Shown piece after piece: positions 1 to 9,002 of a stretch of 64,000 bases of DNA. The notes beneath the pieces are model-generated. The model was not told where the DNA came from and made no database searches. It saw nothing but the letters and a program-made list of their open reading frames with translations. A program made the translations under genes and the position numbers. The number at the start of each line of letters is the position of its first letter. The stretch's first letter is position 1. Origin of the DNA: Qipengyuania atrilutea (GTDB lineage Bacteria; Pseudomonadota; Alphaproteobacteria; Sphingomonadales; Sphingomonadaceae); contig NZ_JABWGV010000002.1 in assembly GCF_013370205.1 (NCBI RefSeq), forward strand, positions 186,001 to 250,000, in the 5' to 3' direction.

Positions 1-155
1 GATGATGCCCGGGGTACCGGCAGAAAAGCGGCGTCGATGTGGTCGTGCGACCAGCTTTGCGCCGAAGCGCCGGCGAACAGGCCGAGCGACGACGTCATAC
101 GGTCGGGCCGGAACCACGCAGGCGGACTGGCGACATGTACGGAAGCGGCGATCAT
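1..155 (-). CDS. Putative asparagine-synthase-like lasso cyclase (3' part outside window)
   Basis: An open frame starts at ATG 155 on the minus strand and runs off the window edge, giving about 51 residues. It lies 15 nt after the stop of the RiPP precursor, in the same frame. The visible N-terminus contains RMTSSLGLFAGA followed by SWSHDHIDAAF. This loosely resembles the opening of the glutaminase-like domain of asparagine synthase homologues that act as lasso macrolactam synthetases. Such genes normally sit beside PqqD-like and precursor genes, and that context is the main support. No ATP-binding or catalytic motif is visible because the gene is truncated, and another RiPP enzyme is possible. 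Confidence 0.45.
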   Translation of the reverse strand, partial: MIAASVHVASPPAWFRPDRMTSSLGLFAGASAQSWSHDHIDAAFLPVPRAS

Positions 156-170
156 GCGGCCGCGATCCGC

Positions 171-317
171 CTAGCTGGCGATGGGAACGCCCTTGCCGCT
201 CGCGCCCTGATCGAGGTTCGCGCCGGGCTGCGCAATATCGCGCACCGTGCCGAGCCGCCGCAATTCGGGCTTGCTCCACGTCGGGCGGGCGGTTTCGGAG
301 GCGGTCGTTTCAGGCAT
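171..317 (-). CDS. RiPP precursor peptide with lasso-type leader, 48 aa
   Basis: I translated this 48-codon frame by hand (ATG 317, TAG 171). The leader half holds WSKPELRRLGTVRDIA, which fits the lasso-leader pattern aromatic-xx-P-x-L-xxx-G-xxxxx-T recognised by PqqD-type RRE proteins, except that the final Thr is Ala29. The C-terminal half is Gly-rich with one acidic residue (Asp36) and ends GKGVPIAS with a C-terminal Ser. If the core began at Ala29, Asp36 would be ring residue 8, but the cleavage site cannot be read from sequence. The gene lies between a PqqD-like gene and a possible cyclase gene on the same strand. The ribosome-binding site is weak (GAGCGAG). The leader assignment is good; that the product is a true lasso peptide is inference. 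Confidence 0.7.
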   Translation of the reverse strand: MPETTASETARPTWSKPELRRLGTVRDIAQPGANLDQGASGKGVPIAS

Positions 318-356
318 GGTCTCGCTCGTGGCTGTCCAGGATAGGTAACGCGCTAC

Positions 357-376
357 CCCGTCATTCGCAAGACGGG
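357..376 (-). other. Stem-loop between PqqD-like gene and RiPP precursor
   Basis: CCCGTC (357-362) pairs perfectly with GACGGG (371-376) around an 8-nt loop. It lies just after the PqqD-like stop and 40 nt before the precursor start. There is no T-run on the minus strand, so it is not a standard terminator. It could stabilise or separately dose the precursor mRNA. Confidence 0.4.
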
Positions 377-385
377 CCTCTGCCG

Positions 386-661
386 CTACGCTCGACCCTC
401 CTTGCGGACGAGGCCGGCGGCGGTCAGTTCGCCGAGAAAGTCGCGCACCTCACGTTCCATCGCTTGCGCATCGCCTGCAAAACCGGCGGCAGCCTCAGCA
501 GCGATTTCCGCCTCGCCGCGCCTACCGTCGATGGCGCCCCAGATTGCGCGCGCCGATCCTTCGAGCGACAGCAGTTCGCCGCCTTCCATGTCGAGCAGGA
601 TCAGTTCGTCATCGACTTCGGTCGCCAGAAAGCGCTCGGTGCATTTTCGGTAAGCCGTCAT
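386..661 (-). CDS. PqqD-family RiPP recognition protein (lasso B1-like), 91 aa
   Basis: This small protein matches the PqqD/RRE fold: an N-terminal beta-hairpin segment (ATEVDDELILLDMEGGELLSL), then SARAIWGAIDG and a C-terminal helix with FLGELTAAGLV. Family members bind the leader of a RiPP precursor and deliver it to the processing protease or cyclase. I start it at ATG 661 (MTAYRKC); the longer frame to 787 adds residues with no family character. The precursor lies 68 nt downstream, which supports a leader-binding role. The partner B2 protease is not in the window and would be expected beyond the left edge. It is divergent from rpe. Confidence 0.8.
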   Translation of the reverse strand: MTAYRKCTERFLATEVDDELILLDMEGGELLSLEGSARAIWGAIDGRRGEAEIAAEAAAGFAGDAQAMEREVRDFLGELTAAGLVRKEGRA

Positions 662-825
662 GGCACCGGTTCTGGACCAGCAGCCAGACCGTTGCAATCG
701 CTCCCCGGCTGGGAACGGTGTGGAAAAGAGGCGGCTAGCGGCTTGTGAGGCCCCCCACCCACAATATATCGCCGCCAGTGGTCGCACGCGCTTTTCCGTC
801 AGTCTTCCACGTCAGGTCGTCCCGA

Positions 826-1500
826 ATGACAAGCCCGCTGATTTCTCCCTCCATCCTGTCCGCCGATTTCGCGCGGCTCGGCGAGGAAGTGCGCGCAATC
901 GACGAGGCCGGCGCGGACTGGATCCATATCGACGTGATGGACGGGCATTTCGTACCGAACATCACCATCGGTCCCGCGGTCGTGAAGGCGCTCCGCCCGC
1001 ATACATCGAAGCCGTTTGACGTGCATCTGATGATCTCGCCCGTCGACCAGTATCTCGAAGATTTCGCGGAGGCCGGCGCGGACATCCTCACCGTCCATCC
1101 CGAGGCTGGACCGCATATCCACCGCACAGTGCAGGCGATCAAGGCGCTCGGCAAGAAGGCCGGCGTAGTGTTCAATCCGGCGACCCCGGTCGATACGCTC
1201 GACTACCTCATCGACCAGATCGACCTCGTTCTGGTGATGAGCGTCAATCCGGGGTTCGGCGGGCAGCGCTTCATCGAGAACCAGCTCGCCAAGATCGCCG
1301 ACATCCGGTCGCGGATCGATGCATCGGGCCGTGACATTCACCTCGAAGTGGACGGCGGCGTCAATCCGGAGACGGCGCGTCGATGCATCGAGGCGGGAGC
1401 CGACGTGCTCGTGGCAGGCTCGGCGACCTTCAAAGGCGGGGCGGCGCAATATGCCGACAACATCGCGGCGCTGCGCCGCGAAGGACGGATGGCAGCATGA
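826..1500 (+). CDS. rpe: Ribulose-phosphate 3-epimerase
   Basis: Interconverts ribulose-5-phosphate and xylulose-5-phosphate in the pentose phosphate pathway; cytosolic TIM barrel. The 224-aa length is usual. Visible family motifs are [10 protein letters not shown] near the start, [12 protein letters not shown] with the catalytic/metal Asp, VHLMI, the phosphate loop [10 protein letters not shown], and LEVDGGVN with the second catalytic Asp. ATG 826 gives the usual start [11 protein letters not shown]; upstream in-frame codons add 27 residues without family similarity. Its TGA overlaps the ATG of the heparinase gene, so the two are translationally coupled. Confidence 0.97.
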   Translation: MTSPLISPSILSADFARLGEEVRAIDEAGADWIHIDVMDGHFVPNITIGPAVVKALRPHTSKPFDVHLMISPVDQYLEDFAEAGADILTVHPEAGPHIHRTVQAIKALGKKAGVVFNPATPVDTLDYLIDQIDLVLVMSVNPGFGGQRFIENQLAKIADIRSRIDASGRDIHLEVDGGVNPETARRCIEAGADVLVAGSATFKGGAAQYADNIAALRREGRMAA

Positions 1501-3389
1501 GCGTCGATCAGAAGATCGAGAAGGACAAGGCGGTGCGTGCGCCTGCCAGCGTCCAGCCAGCCCTGCCGCTCGAAAAGAAAAAACGCGAGCCGACGCGGCG
1601 CGAAACAGTCGAGGCGGAAGTGGTGGAACAGCCGCACACGCATATTGCGGACGATCAGCCGCTCGAACCATCCAAGTCGCTGGCGATCGCGGATTTCAGC
1701 GCGCCGCTCGGCAATCCGCTCGAAGCGTTCATGCGCTTCGCCTATGGCCTCGGCGTGCCGGGTTCGGTGCTGGCCTCGCCGTTTCGCAAGCCCGCCAAGC
1801 CACGGCTACTCGGTACCCCGCAGAGCCCGCTTGCCGGAGAGCGCGCGGCCGGGGTCGCCTTGCGAGCCGGACATTTCCTCGTTCACGGCCTCAAGGCGCC
1901 GCTGTCGCAGGTGGACATGGAGTCTTCCGCCCGGTTGACGCCGCCGTTCCAGCGCACGATCCACGGCTTCACCTGGCTGCCCGATCTTGCCGGATGTGCC
2001 CCGCGCGAGCAGTGCGTTCCGGTCGCGCAGCGCATCCTGACGCGCTGGCTCGACGCCAACCCGCAGCCTGCAAAGGGGCAGGCGTGGTCGGTCGAGAACA
2101 CCGGGCGGCGCCTCTTGAACTGGATGGTCCACGCGCCGCTGCTCCTGTCGGGCGAAGACGAAGCGCTGCGGCTGCGGACGCTAGGTGCGATGGAGGATAC
2201 GGCACGCTGGCTCGACCGGCATGTGAAGTCTGCGGATGACGAGCTTGGAGCGCTTGCCGGCTGGTGCGGTATCGTCGCGGCGGGCCTGCTGCTTCCCGAC
2301 GGGCGCGCGCGGCTACTGTTCGGCGAGGCCGGGCTGATCCGCGCGCTCGGCGATCTGGCGAGCGAGGACGGCGGCGTCCTCTCGCGCAGTCCGCTCGCGC
2401 AGATGGATGCGATCGCGCTCCTGATCGACCTTACCGCCTGCTACGCGGCGATGGACCGCGATCCGCCGCAGGCGGTCGATACGATGATGGCGCTGCTGGT
2501 GCCGCCGCTGCTCGCGCTGCGGCACGGAGATGGGGGTCTCGGAAGCTGGCAGGGTGCCGGCGCAGTATCTGCCGCGCAGGTCTCTGCCTTGATCGATGCG
2601 AGCAATATCCGCGCCCGGCCGGGCAAGGACATGCGCCAGTGGGGCTATCAGCGGATCGGAGCGCGCAAGACGGTGCTGCAGTTCGATGCAGCGCCTCCTC
2701 CGCGCAGCAAGCACGCGCGCTTCGGCTGCGCCTCTACTCTCGCATTCGAGCTTTCGAGCGGCGCGCACCGGATCATCGTGAACTGCGGCGGGGCCGAATA
2801 CGCTGGCGGACTGACGCCGGTACGGATCGAGCAGGGGCTGCGTGCCACGGCAGCGCATTCGACGCTGACGCTGGACGATGCGAACTCCACCGCAATCCTC
2901 ATCAAGGGCCAGATCGGGAAGGGCGTCGAGGAAGTGGACATTGCCCGCGCCACCATCCGTCAGCGCGACATCGGTGCGGTGAAGCTGGAGGCGAGCCACG
3001 ACGGTTACGCCTCGCGCTACGGGTTGCTCCACCGGCGCATTCTGATCCTGCGCGACGACGGCGAGGAACTGCGCGGCGAGGATTTGCTCGTGCCGCAGGG
3101 GAAGAAGGGCAAGCGCGGCAAGATCGGCTTCGCCATCCGCTTCCACCTCGGCCCGGGCGTCGAGGCAGGTCTCTCGGACGACAAGCGCGGCGTGGGGCTG
3201 GCGCTACCGGACGGATCGTACTGGCAGATGCGGCTCGGTAGCGATGCCGACGACGGCGAGATCGAAATCGAAGAGAGCTTGTGGATCGATGCGCAGGGCA
3301 AACCGCGCCCCACGCAGCAGATCGTGATCTGCGGGCTGACCTCACGCGGCGGGGGACGCTTTCCCTGGCTGCTCAAGAAAATGGGCTGA
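1497..3389 (+). CDS. Heparinase II/III family protein
   Basis: A 630-aa protein of the heparinase II/III-like family, polysaccharide lyases or related proteins acting on acidic glycans. The N-terminal 60 residues are Lys/Glu/Pro-rich and low in complexity. Residues about 80-330 form the alpha-helical toroid part, with the [14 protein letters not shown] segment. The rest is the beta-sandwich heparinase domain with [16 protein letters not shown] and the [13 protein letters not shown] block. No signal peptide is evident. The start ATG 1497 overlaps the rpe stop (ATGA), and purH follows after 6 nt. The placement in an rpe-purH string suggests a housekeeping glycan role, but the substrate cannot be told. 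Confidence 0.9.
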   Translation: MSVDQKIEKDKAVRAPASVQPALPLEKKKREPTRRETVEAEVVEQPHTHIADDQPLEPSKSLAIADFSAPLGNPLEAFMRFAYGLGVPGSVLASPFRKPAKPRLLGTPQSPLAGERAAGVALRAGHFLVHGLKAPLSQVDMESSARLTPPFQRTIHGFTWLPDLAGCAPREQCVPVAQRILTRWLDANPQPAKGQAWSVENTGRRLLNWMVHAPLLLSGEDEALRLRTLGAMEDTARWLDRHVKSADDELGALAGWCGIVAAGLLLPDGRARLLFGEAGLIRALGDLASEDGGVLSRSPLAQMDAIALLIDLTACYAAMDRDPPQAVDTMMALLVPPLLALRHGDGGLGSWQGAGAVSAAQVSALIDASNIRARPGKDMRQWGYQRIGARKTVLQFDAAPPPRSKHARFGCASTLAFELSSGAHRIIVNCGGAEYAGGLTPVRIEQGLRATAAHSTLTLDDANSTAILIKGQIGKGVEEVDIARATIRQRDIGAVKLEASHDGYASRYGLLHRRILILRDDGEELRGEDLLVPQGKKGKRGKIGFAIRFHLGPGVEAGLSDDKRGVGLALPDGSYWQMRLGSDADDGEIEIEESLWIDAQGKPRPTQQIVICGLTSRGGGRFPWLLKKMG

Positions 3390-3395
3390 ATTACT

Positions 3396-4985
3396 TTGCA
3401 CGATAGTACGATCAAACGGGCGCTCCTGTCCGTATCCGACAAGACTGGTCTTGCCGAACTCGGCAAGGCGCTGGCTGAGCGCGGCGTCGAACTGGTTTCG
3501 ACCGGCGGGACGGCGAAGGCACTTCGCGAAGCAGGGCTCGACGTGCGCGACGTATCTGACCTGACCGGCTTTCCGGAGATGATGGACGGACGCGTTAAGA
3601 CGCTGCATCCCAAGGTGCATGGCGGTCTCCTCGCCATTCAAGACAATCCCGAACACGCTGCGGCGATGGACGAGCACGAAATCGGCGCGATCGACCTCGT
3701 CGTGGTGAATCTCTATCCGTTCGAGGCGACCGTCATGCGCGGCGCACCGCGTGAAGAGATCATCGAGAACATCGATATCGGCGGGCCGAGCATGGTGCGC
3801 TCCTCGGCTAAGAACCACGAATTCGTCACCATTTTGACCGACCCTGCTGACTACGGCGATCTGGTCGAGGAAATGGAGCGTGAAGGCGGTGGAACCTCTC
3901 ATCCGTTCCGCAAGCGCATGGCCGGGAAGGCCTTCGCGGCGACCGCCGCCTATGACGCGATGATCGGCCAGTGGTTCGCCTATGCCGACCAGGCGGAGCG
4001 GTTCCCGGCCTCGGTCAGCATGACGCGTAAGCTCGCGGGCTCGCTGCGCTACGGTGAGAACCCGCACCAGCAGGCGGCGCTCTACCTGCCGTCGGGTCCG
4101 CACACGAACGGCCTTCCGCAGGCGGAGCAGGTGCAGGGCAAGGAACTGAGCTACAACAATTACAACGACGCCAATGCGGCGCTGGAACTGGCCGCCGAGT
4201 TCCGCGATGGCGATCCGGCAGTCGTTATCGTCAAACACGCCAACCCATGCGGCGTGGCGCAGGCAGGCAGCTTGCTTGAGGCCTACAAGGCGGCCTTCGC
4301 CTGCGACAGCGTTTCGGCATTCGGCGGGATCGTCGCGTGCAACCGTCCGCTCGACAAGGAGACGGCAGAAGCGATCGCGGAAATCTTTACCGAAGTCGTC
4401 GTTGCGCCGGGCGGGGACGAGGCCGCGCGCGCGGTCTTCGCGAAGAAGAAGAACCTGCGCCTGCTCTTGACCGATGGCCTGCCCGATCCGCGCCGACCGG
4501 GTCAGACGCTCGCGATTATCGCCGGCGGAATACTGGTGCAGGACCGCGACGCTGGCGCAGTTGCGGAAGGCGACCTCAAGGTGGTTACGAAGCGCGCCCC
4601 GACCCCGCAGGAAATGAAGGACTGCCTCTTCGCCTGGACGGTCGCGCGGCACGTCAAATCGAACGCCATCGTCTATGCGAAGGACGGCGCGACCGCAGGC
4701 ATCGGAGCGGGCCAGATGAACCGCCGCGACAGCGCCCGGATCGCCGCGATGAAGGCCGAGGAAGCGGCCGAGACCTTCGGCTGGGACGCGCCGCGCACCA
4801 AGGGGAGCGCGGTCGCCTCGGATGCGTTCTTCCCCTTTGCGGACGGGCTGCTCGCCGCCGCCGAAGCGGGCGCGACCGCGCTCATCCAGCCGGGCGGCTC
4901 CATCCGCGACGAGGAAGTCATCGCCGCCGCCGACGAAGCAGGTCTTGCGATGGTGTTCACGGGAATGCGCCACTTCCGCCACTGA
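3396..4985 (+). CDS. purH: Bifunctional AICAR transformylase/IMP cyclohydrolase
   Basis: Catalyses the last two steps of IMP synthesis. The length of 529 aa is typical. The N-terminal MGS-like cyclohydrolase domain (about 1-200) has [34 protein letters not shown] and NIDIGGPSM. The C-terminal transformylase half contains [34 protein letters not shown] and the terminal [11 protein letters not shown]. The best start is TTG 3396, since no ATG or GTG in frame preserves the N-terminal strand. It lies 6 nt after the heparinase stop, so it is probably cotranscribed with rpe. Confidence 0.97.
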   Translation: MHDSTIKRALLSVSDKTGLAELGKALAERGVELVSTGGTAKALREAGLDVRDVSDLTGFPEMMDGRVKTLHPKVHGGLLAIQDNPEHAAAMDEHEIGAIDLVVVNLYPFEATVMRGAPREEIIENIDIGGPSMVRSSAKNHEFVTILTDPADYGDLVEEMEREGGGTSHPFRKRMAGKAFAATAAYDAMIGQWFAYADQAERFPASVSMTRKLAGSLRYGENPHQQAALYLPSGPHTNGLPQAEQVQGKELSYNNYNDANAALELAAEFRDGDPAVVIVKHANPCGVAQAGSLLEAYKAAFACDSVSAFGGIVACNRPLDKETAEAIAEIFTEVVVAPGGDEAARAVFAKKKNLRLLLTDGLPDPRRPGQTLAIIAGGILVQDRDAGAVAEGDLKVVTKRAPTPQEMKDCLFAWTVARHVKSNAIVYAKDGATAGIGAGQMNRRDSARIAAMKAEEAAETFGWDAPRTKGSAVASDAFFPFADGLLAAAEAGATALIQPGGSIRDEEVIAAADEAGLAMVFTGMRHFRH

Positions 4986-5101
4986 TCGTCCGTTCGACGG
5001 AACGCCGACCGCGCCCGACCAGCGCGCGGGGCCGCGCCTTGCATCCAAACGGCCAAATCCCACGTAGCTGCCATATCGGACCTACCGAGAGGCGGGTTTG
5101 C

Positions 5102-5158
5102 CGAACCAAAGCTAAACGATGCATTCACTATATTGAAAGTGGCTTTGCGGTAGGTTCG
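5102..5158 (+). other. Possible structured 5' leader before the small peptide/msrA genes
   Basis: The 212-nt gap after purH holds nested complementary segments: CGAACC (5102-5107) with GGTTCG (5153-5158), AAAGC (5108-5112) with GCTTT (5142-5146), and CACT (5126-5129) with AGTG (5138-5141). Together they could fold an imperfect long hairpin about 40 nt before the small gene. I recognise no known riboswitch. The apical region is AT-rich (ACTATATTG) and might instead be a -10 element. Confidence 0.3.
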
Positions 5159-5197
5159 AAACCGAAACGAGAAAAAGAAGACCAGAAAGATAACGCT

Positions 5198-5332
5198 ATG
5201 AGCTTCCTCCGCTCCGACCTGTTCCGCAATTTCGCAATCGGCTTCGCCGTTGGCGGCGCGTTCGTCGTGTCGCAGGGCAATTTCGATCTCGGCGCTGTTA
5301 TTCCGCAGGCGATGGCCGCGATTAACCTGTGA
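5198..5332 (+). CDS. Small single-span membrane peptide, 44 aa
   Basis: Begins [20 protein letters not shown] and has one hydrophobic stretch (about 10-30) followed by a short acidic/aliphatic tail ending AMAAINL. A purine-rich stretch upstream (AGAAAAAGAAG, then AGAAAGA) serves as ribosome-binding site. Its stop overlaps the GTG start of msrA (GTGA), so the two are very likely translationally coupled. I do not recognise the family. It may be a small inner-membrane protein. Coding status rests on the hydrophobic composition, the strong purine-rich leader and the precise overlap. Confidence 0.7.
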   Translation: MSFLRSDLFRNFAIGFAVGGAFVVSQGNFDLGAVIPQAMAAINL

Positions 5333-6009
5333 AGTTTCGCGTAGCTATCCTTTCAGCCGCTACCGCGCTGACGCTCTCGGCCTGCGGGCAGCCCGCGCTC
5401 GCGCTCGACAATCCGGTCGAGGCACCGGCTGCCGCTCGCAAGGCAACCGAAGGCTACGGCCTCAAGACTGCGATTTTCGCCGGCGGCTGTTTTTGGGGCG
5501 TCGAAGGCGTGTTCAGTCACGTAAAGGGCGTCCACAGCGCCGTCTCTGGCTATCATGGGGGCACGAAGCGGCAGGCTTCGTACAACCTCGTATCTTCAGG
5601 CATTACCGATCACGTGGAAGCGGTCAAAGTCACCTACGATCCCAAGGTCGTGCGGTATGACGAACTGCTGCAGATTTTCTTCTCGGTCGTTGCCGATCCG
5701 ACGCTCAAGAACCGGCAGGGACCGGACCGAGGCGCGCATTACGATGCCGAGATCGTACCCCTCAGCAAGGAGCAGCGGACCGTCGCTGCCGCCTATCTCG
5801 GGCAGCTGAAGAAGTCGGGTTTGTGGAAGAAGCCGATCGTGACTTCGATCGAGCCGGCGCGCACCTTTTATGCGGCAGAGGACTATCATCAGGATTTCGC
5901 GGCGAAGAACCCGCGCCACGGGTATATTCAGCGTTGGGACAAGCCGAAGATCGCCGCGCTGAAGAAGTTTTACCCGAAGCATTACCGCGCCGAATTCAAG
6001 CGCGACTGA
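5329..6009 (+). CDS. msrA: Peptide-methionine (S)-S-oxide reductase, exported lipoprotein
   Basis: Reduces the S-epimer of methionine sulfoxide in proteins. The catalytic motif GGCFWGVEG is intact, followed by [31 protein letters not shown] and EDYHQDF, all family hallmarks. The first 19 residues form a lipoprotein signal with lipobox LSAC, so this MsrA is predicted to be anchored outside the cytoplasm, unlike the cytosolic E. coli enzyme. No obvious C-terminal resolving Cys is seen. Start is GTG 5329, overlapping the 44-aa gene. A separate Tat/lipoprotein-like MsrB is encoded at 19618-20127. Confidence 0.95.
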   Translation: MKFRVAILSAATALTLSACGQPALALDNPVEAPAAARKATEGYGLKTAIFAGGCFWGVEGVFSHVKGVHSAVSGYHGGTKRQASYNLVSSGITDHVEAVKVTYDPKVVRYDELLQIFFSVVADPTLKNRQGPDRGAHYDAEIVPLSKEQRTVAAAYLGQLKKSGLWKKPIVTSIEPARTFYAAEDYHQDFAAKNPRHGYIQRWDKPKIAALKKFYPKHYRAEFKRD

Positions 6010-6070
6010 CGCAGGCGCTGTCACGCCGCCGCGCTTGAATGCGCGTACGGCCGCGCCTATTTCGAGGTCC

Positions 6071-6538
6071 ATGAACGCGCATTCCCACCATTCGCACGAA
6101 GAACACTCCGGTAGCGATCTCGTCGGCGCGGCCCGGCAATCGCTGACCGATTCCGGCGAACAGTGGACGGGTATGCGCGAAGCGGTTTTCGAGGAGTTGG
6201 CGCGGCACGAACGGCCCGCTTCGGCTTACGACATTGCGGACAATCTCTCAAAGTCGCGTGGCAAGCGCGTCGCGCCGAACAGTGTGTATCGCATTCTCGA
6301 CCTGTTTGTGCGGACCAATCTCGCCAACCGGATCGAGAGCGCCAACGCCTATCTGGTGAACACCCATCCAGGCTGCCGCCATGACTGCATCTTCCTGATC
6401 TGCGACGAATGCGGCGCGGCCAGCCATTTCGACGACGACAAGCTCACCGGTGCGCTGCGCGACAGTGGCCGTCTGGAAGGCTTCAGCAATGTCCGCCCGG
6501 TGGTGGAACTGCGCGGCATCTGCAACGAATGCGCATAG
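6071..6538 (+). CDS. zur: Fur-family regulator, probably zinc uptake regulator Zur
   Basis: A 155-aa Fur-family repressor: winged helix at about 35-95 (HERPASAYDIADNL, APNSVYRILDLFV) and a dimerisation domain with two CxxC pairs (CDEC and the terminal CNEC) that bind structural zinc. Zur rather than Fur is suggested by the HPGCRHDCIFLICDECG block and the lack of a Fur-type His cluster in the DNA-binding half. The N-terminus MNAHSHHSHEEHS is unusually His-rich and may bind metal. I start it at ATG 6071; the upstream frame to 6035 adds a non-conserved stretch. No target operator was found in the window. Confidence 0.85.
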   Translation: MNAHSHHSHEEHSGSDLVGAARQSLTDSGEQWTGMREAVFEELARHERPASAYDIADNLSKSRGKRVAPNSVYRILDLFVRTNLANRIESANAYLVNTHPGCRHDCIFLICDECGAASHFDDDKLTGALRDSGRLEGFSNVRPVVELRGICNECA

Positions 6539-6597
6539 CGTATCGCCGGTAAAAACGGTTCATCGACAAGCGCGCGTGCTCCGGCTAGACCGGGGTG

Positions 6598-8520
6598 ATG
6601 AGCGAGAGACCCTCTACCCCGCTGCTCGACACCGTGAACGAGCCACCCCAGCTGCGGAAGCTGGACAAAGCCCAACTGCGGCAGCTGTCGGACGAACTCC
6701 GTGCCGAGATGATCGACGCCGTCGGATCGACCGGCGGCCATTTGGGCTCCGGTCTCGGCGTGGTGGAACTGACCGTCGCCATCCACTACGTGTTCAATAC
6801 ACCCGACGACCGGCTCATCTGGGACGTCGGCCATCAGGCCTATCCGCACAAGATCCTCACCGGGCGGCGCGACCGCATCCGCACGCTGCGGCAGGGCGGC
6901 GGGCTGAGCGGCTTCACCAAGCGCAGCGAGAGCGAATACGACCCGTTCGGCGCAGCGCACAGCTCGACCTCGATCAGCGCAGGTGTGGGCTTCGCGGTCG
7001 CCAACAAGCTCAACAGCCAGCCGGGCAAGGCGATTGCCGTCATCGGTGACGGCGCGATGAGCGCCGGCATGGCCTATGAGGCGATGAACAACGCCGAGCA
7101 GGCGGGCAACCGCCTCGTCGTGATCCTCAACGACAACGATATGTCGATCGCGCCGCCGGTCGGCGGACTGTCCGCCTATCTCGCGCGGATGGTATCCTCG
7201 AGCGAGTATCTCGGCCTGCGCAGCCTTGCCTCGCGCTTCGCCAAGAAGCTTTCGGGGAAGGTGCATTCGGGTCTCGAGAAAGCGGAAGAATACACCCGCG
7301 GGATGGTGACCGGCGGTACGCTGTTCGAAGAACTCGGTTTCTATTACGTCGGCCCGATCGACGGCCACAATCTGGACCACCTCGTGCCCGTACTCGAGAA
7401 CGTCCGCGATAGCGGGCAGGGCCCGGTGCTCGTCCATGTCGTTACCAAGAAGGGCAAGGGCTACGAGCCCGCAGAATCGAGCGCCGACAAATACCACGGC
7501 GTCGCGAAGTTCGACGTCATCACCGGCAAGCAGAAGAAATCGAGCGGCGGACCGCCCAACTACCAGAACGTCTTCGGCGAAACACTCGCCAAGCTGGCTG
7601 AAACAGATAAGCGCATCTGCGCCATTACCGCCGCGATGCCGAGCGGGACCGGCGTCGACAAGTTCGCGCAGGCGCATCCCGACCGGGCCTTCGATGTCGG
7701 CATAGCCGAGCAGCACGGCGTGACCTTCGCCGCAGGCCTAGCCGCGCAGGGAATGCGGCCCTTCGCCGCGATCTATTCGACGTTCCTGCAGCGCGCCTAC
7801 GACCAGGTGGTCCACGACGTTGCGATCCAGAACCTGCCGGTGCGCTTCGCGATCGACCGCGCCGGACTGGTCGGAGCGGACGGTGCCACGCACGCCGGCA
7901 GCTTCGATGTGACCTATCTCGCCACCTTGCCTAACTTCGTCGTAATGGCGGCGGCAGACGAAGCCGAACTGGTCCACATGACCTACACCGCAGCGGAATA
8001 CGATGATGGACCGATCGCGTTCCGCTATCCGCGCGGAGCAGGCACGGGCGTCGCAATGCCCGACACGCCGCAGAAGCTGGAGATCGGCAAAGGCAGGATC
8101 ATCCGCGAGGGTAAGAAGGTCGCGATCCTGTCGCTCGGCACGCGCCTGGCGGAAGCGGAGAAGGCAGCCGACGACCTCGAAGCGAAGGGCCTTAGCACCA
8201 CGGTCGCCGACATGCGCTTCGCCAAACCGCTCGATACCGAATTGATCGAGCGCCTGATGCGCAGCCACGAGATCGTCCTGACGATCGAGGAAGCGGCAAT
8301 CGGCGGCCTAGGCGCGCATGTTCTTACCTACGCGAGCGACAACGGGCTGACCGACAACGGGCTGAAGGTGCGCACCATGCGCCTGCCCGACATGTTCCAG
8401 GATCACGACGCACCCGAAAAACAGTACGACGAGGCGGGCCTCAATGCGCCGCAGATCGTCGAGACGGTCCTGACGGCCCTGCGCCACAACTCCGCCGGAG
8501 TGGAAGAGGCGCGCGCGTAA
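6598..8520 (+). CDS. dxs: 1-deoxy-D-xylulose-5-phosphate synthase
   Basis: Condenses pyruvate and glyceraldehyde-3-phosphate into DXP, the first step of the MEP isoprenoid pathway and a precursor for thiamine and pyridoxal. The 640-aa length is normal. Thiamine diphosphate-binding motif [17 protein letters not shown] is present, as are [39 protein letters not shown], the catalytic-Glu region [18 protein letters not shown], and [19 protein letters not shown] 6598 is used; a GTG directly before it would add one residue. Carotenoid-rich Erythrobacteraceae depend heavily on this step, though no carotenoid gene is nearby. Confidence 0.98.
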   Translation: MSERPSTPLLDTVNEPPQLRKLDKAQLRQLSDELRAEMIDAVGSTGGHLGSGLGVVELTVAIHYVFNTPDDRLIWDVGHQAYPHKILTGRRDRIRTLRQGGGLSGFTKRSESEYDPFGAAHSSTSISAGVGFAVANKLNSQPGKAIAVIGDGAMSAGMAYEAMNNAEQAGNRLVVILNDNDMSIAPPVGGLSAYLARMVSSSEYLGLRSLASRFAKKLSGKVHSGLEKAEEYTRGMVTGGTLFEELGFYYVGPIDGHNLDHLVPVLENVRDSGQGPVLVHVVTKKGKGYEPAESSADKYHGVAKFDVITGKQKKSSGGPPNYQNVFGETLAKLAETDKRICAITAAMPSGTGVDKFAQAHPDRAFDVGIAEQHGVTFAAGLAAQGMRPFAAIYSTFLQRAYDQVVHDVAIQNLPVRFAIDRAGLVGADGATHAGSFDVTYLATLPNFVVMAAADEAELVHMTYTAAEYDDGPIAFRYPRGAGTGVAMPDTPQKLEIGKGRIIREGKKVAILSLGTRLAEAEKAADDLEAKGLSTTVADMRFAKPLDTELIERLMRSHEIVLTIEEAAIGGLGAHVLTYASDNGLTDNGLKVRTMRLPDMFQDHDAPEKQYDEAGLNAPQIVETVLTALRHNSAGVEEARA

Positions 8521-8525
8521 CGCCT

Positions 8526-8885
8526 TCAGCCAAAAAGCCGCGCGAAGACATCGTTGAGTGCCTTCGACGAATAGGGTTTGACGAGGCAGGCGGCGATCGC
8601 CGGATGCTCTTCTTCGGCGATGTCGCTGTAGCCGGTCACGAGAATGACCGGCACTTGCGAACCCTGTTCGTGAAGCAACTCGGCCAGTTCGATGCCGGTC
8701 ATGTCCGGCATCTTCTGGTCGGTCAGGACAACGTCGATATCCGCCGTTTCACGCATGATCCCCAGCGCCTCCGGTCCGGAAGTCGCCTGAAGTACCGTAT
8801 GGCCTGACGAAGAGAGCATGCTGACCGTTCCGAGCAGCACGAGATAGTCATCCTCGACGACGAGAATCTTCAATTGCTCTGTCAT
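8526..8885 (-). CDS. Single-domain response regulator
   Basis: A 119-aa stand-alone CheY-like receiver domain. The acidic pocket is Asp12/Asp13, the phospho-acceptor is Asp56 (VVLTDQKMPD), the switch Thr is Thr84 (LVTGYSD) and the conserved Lys is Lys103 (LVKPY). No output domain follows, so it would act through protein contacts or a phosphorelay. No histidine kinase is in the window. It is convergent with dxs (5 nt between stops) and preceded by two terminator-like hairpins that insulate it from the amidohydrolase operon. Confidence 0.92.
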   Translation of the reverse strand: MTEQLKILVVEDDYLVLLGTVSMLSSSGHTVLQATSGPEALGIMRETADIDVVLTDQKMPDMTGIELAELLHEQGSQVPVILVTGYSDIAEEEHPAIAACLVKPYSSKALNDVFARLFG

Positions 8886-8903
8886 GTCTCCCTCGGCACA
8901 TGC

Positions 8904-8936
8904 AAAAACGGCCGCACGCGTGCCTTACGCGGCGGC
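8904..8936 (-). terminator. Terminator-like hairpin upstream of response regulator
   Basis: On the minus strand GCCGC/GCGGC (8911-8915 with 8932-8936) and GCGT/ACGC (8918-8921 with 8927-8930) form an interrupted stem followed by TTTTT (plus-strand A-run 8904-8908). It is the second of two tandem terminators after the amidohydrolase genes, and it ends about 20 nt before the response-regulator start. Confidence 0.6.
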
Positions 8937-8953
8937 TCGTTTGCGTCTCTGCT

Positions 8954-9001
8954 AAAAGAAGCGCGGCAGGGGGCGAACCGTTCCCGGAACGCCCCCCGCG
9001 C
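8954..9001 (-). terminator. Rho-independent terminator of amidohydrolase operon
   Basis: On the minus strand, GCGCGG and GGGGCG arms (8961-8966 with 8996-9001; 8970-8975 with 8990-8995) form a strong GC stem immediately after the stop codon at 9003, followed by TTCTTTT (plus 8954-8960). Confidence 0.8.
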
Positions 9002-9002
9002 C

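Noticed and set aside
357-376. The stem-loop before the RiPP precursor as a terminator
   Set aside because: There is no T-run on the minus strand, so it more likely acts on mRNA processing or stability.
2-748. A plus-strand frame covering the whole RiPP locus
   Set aside because: Arg/Ser-rich and without motif. The three short minus-strand genes explain the region better.
3342-5063. A 573-codon antisense open frame across purH
   Set aside because: Same high-GC artefact; no motif, no signal and no operon context.
4986-5101. A purH terminator in the gap after its stop
   Set aside because: Only a 5-bp TCCGT/ACGGA hairpin without a T-run is visible, too weak to call.
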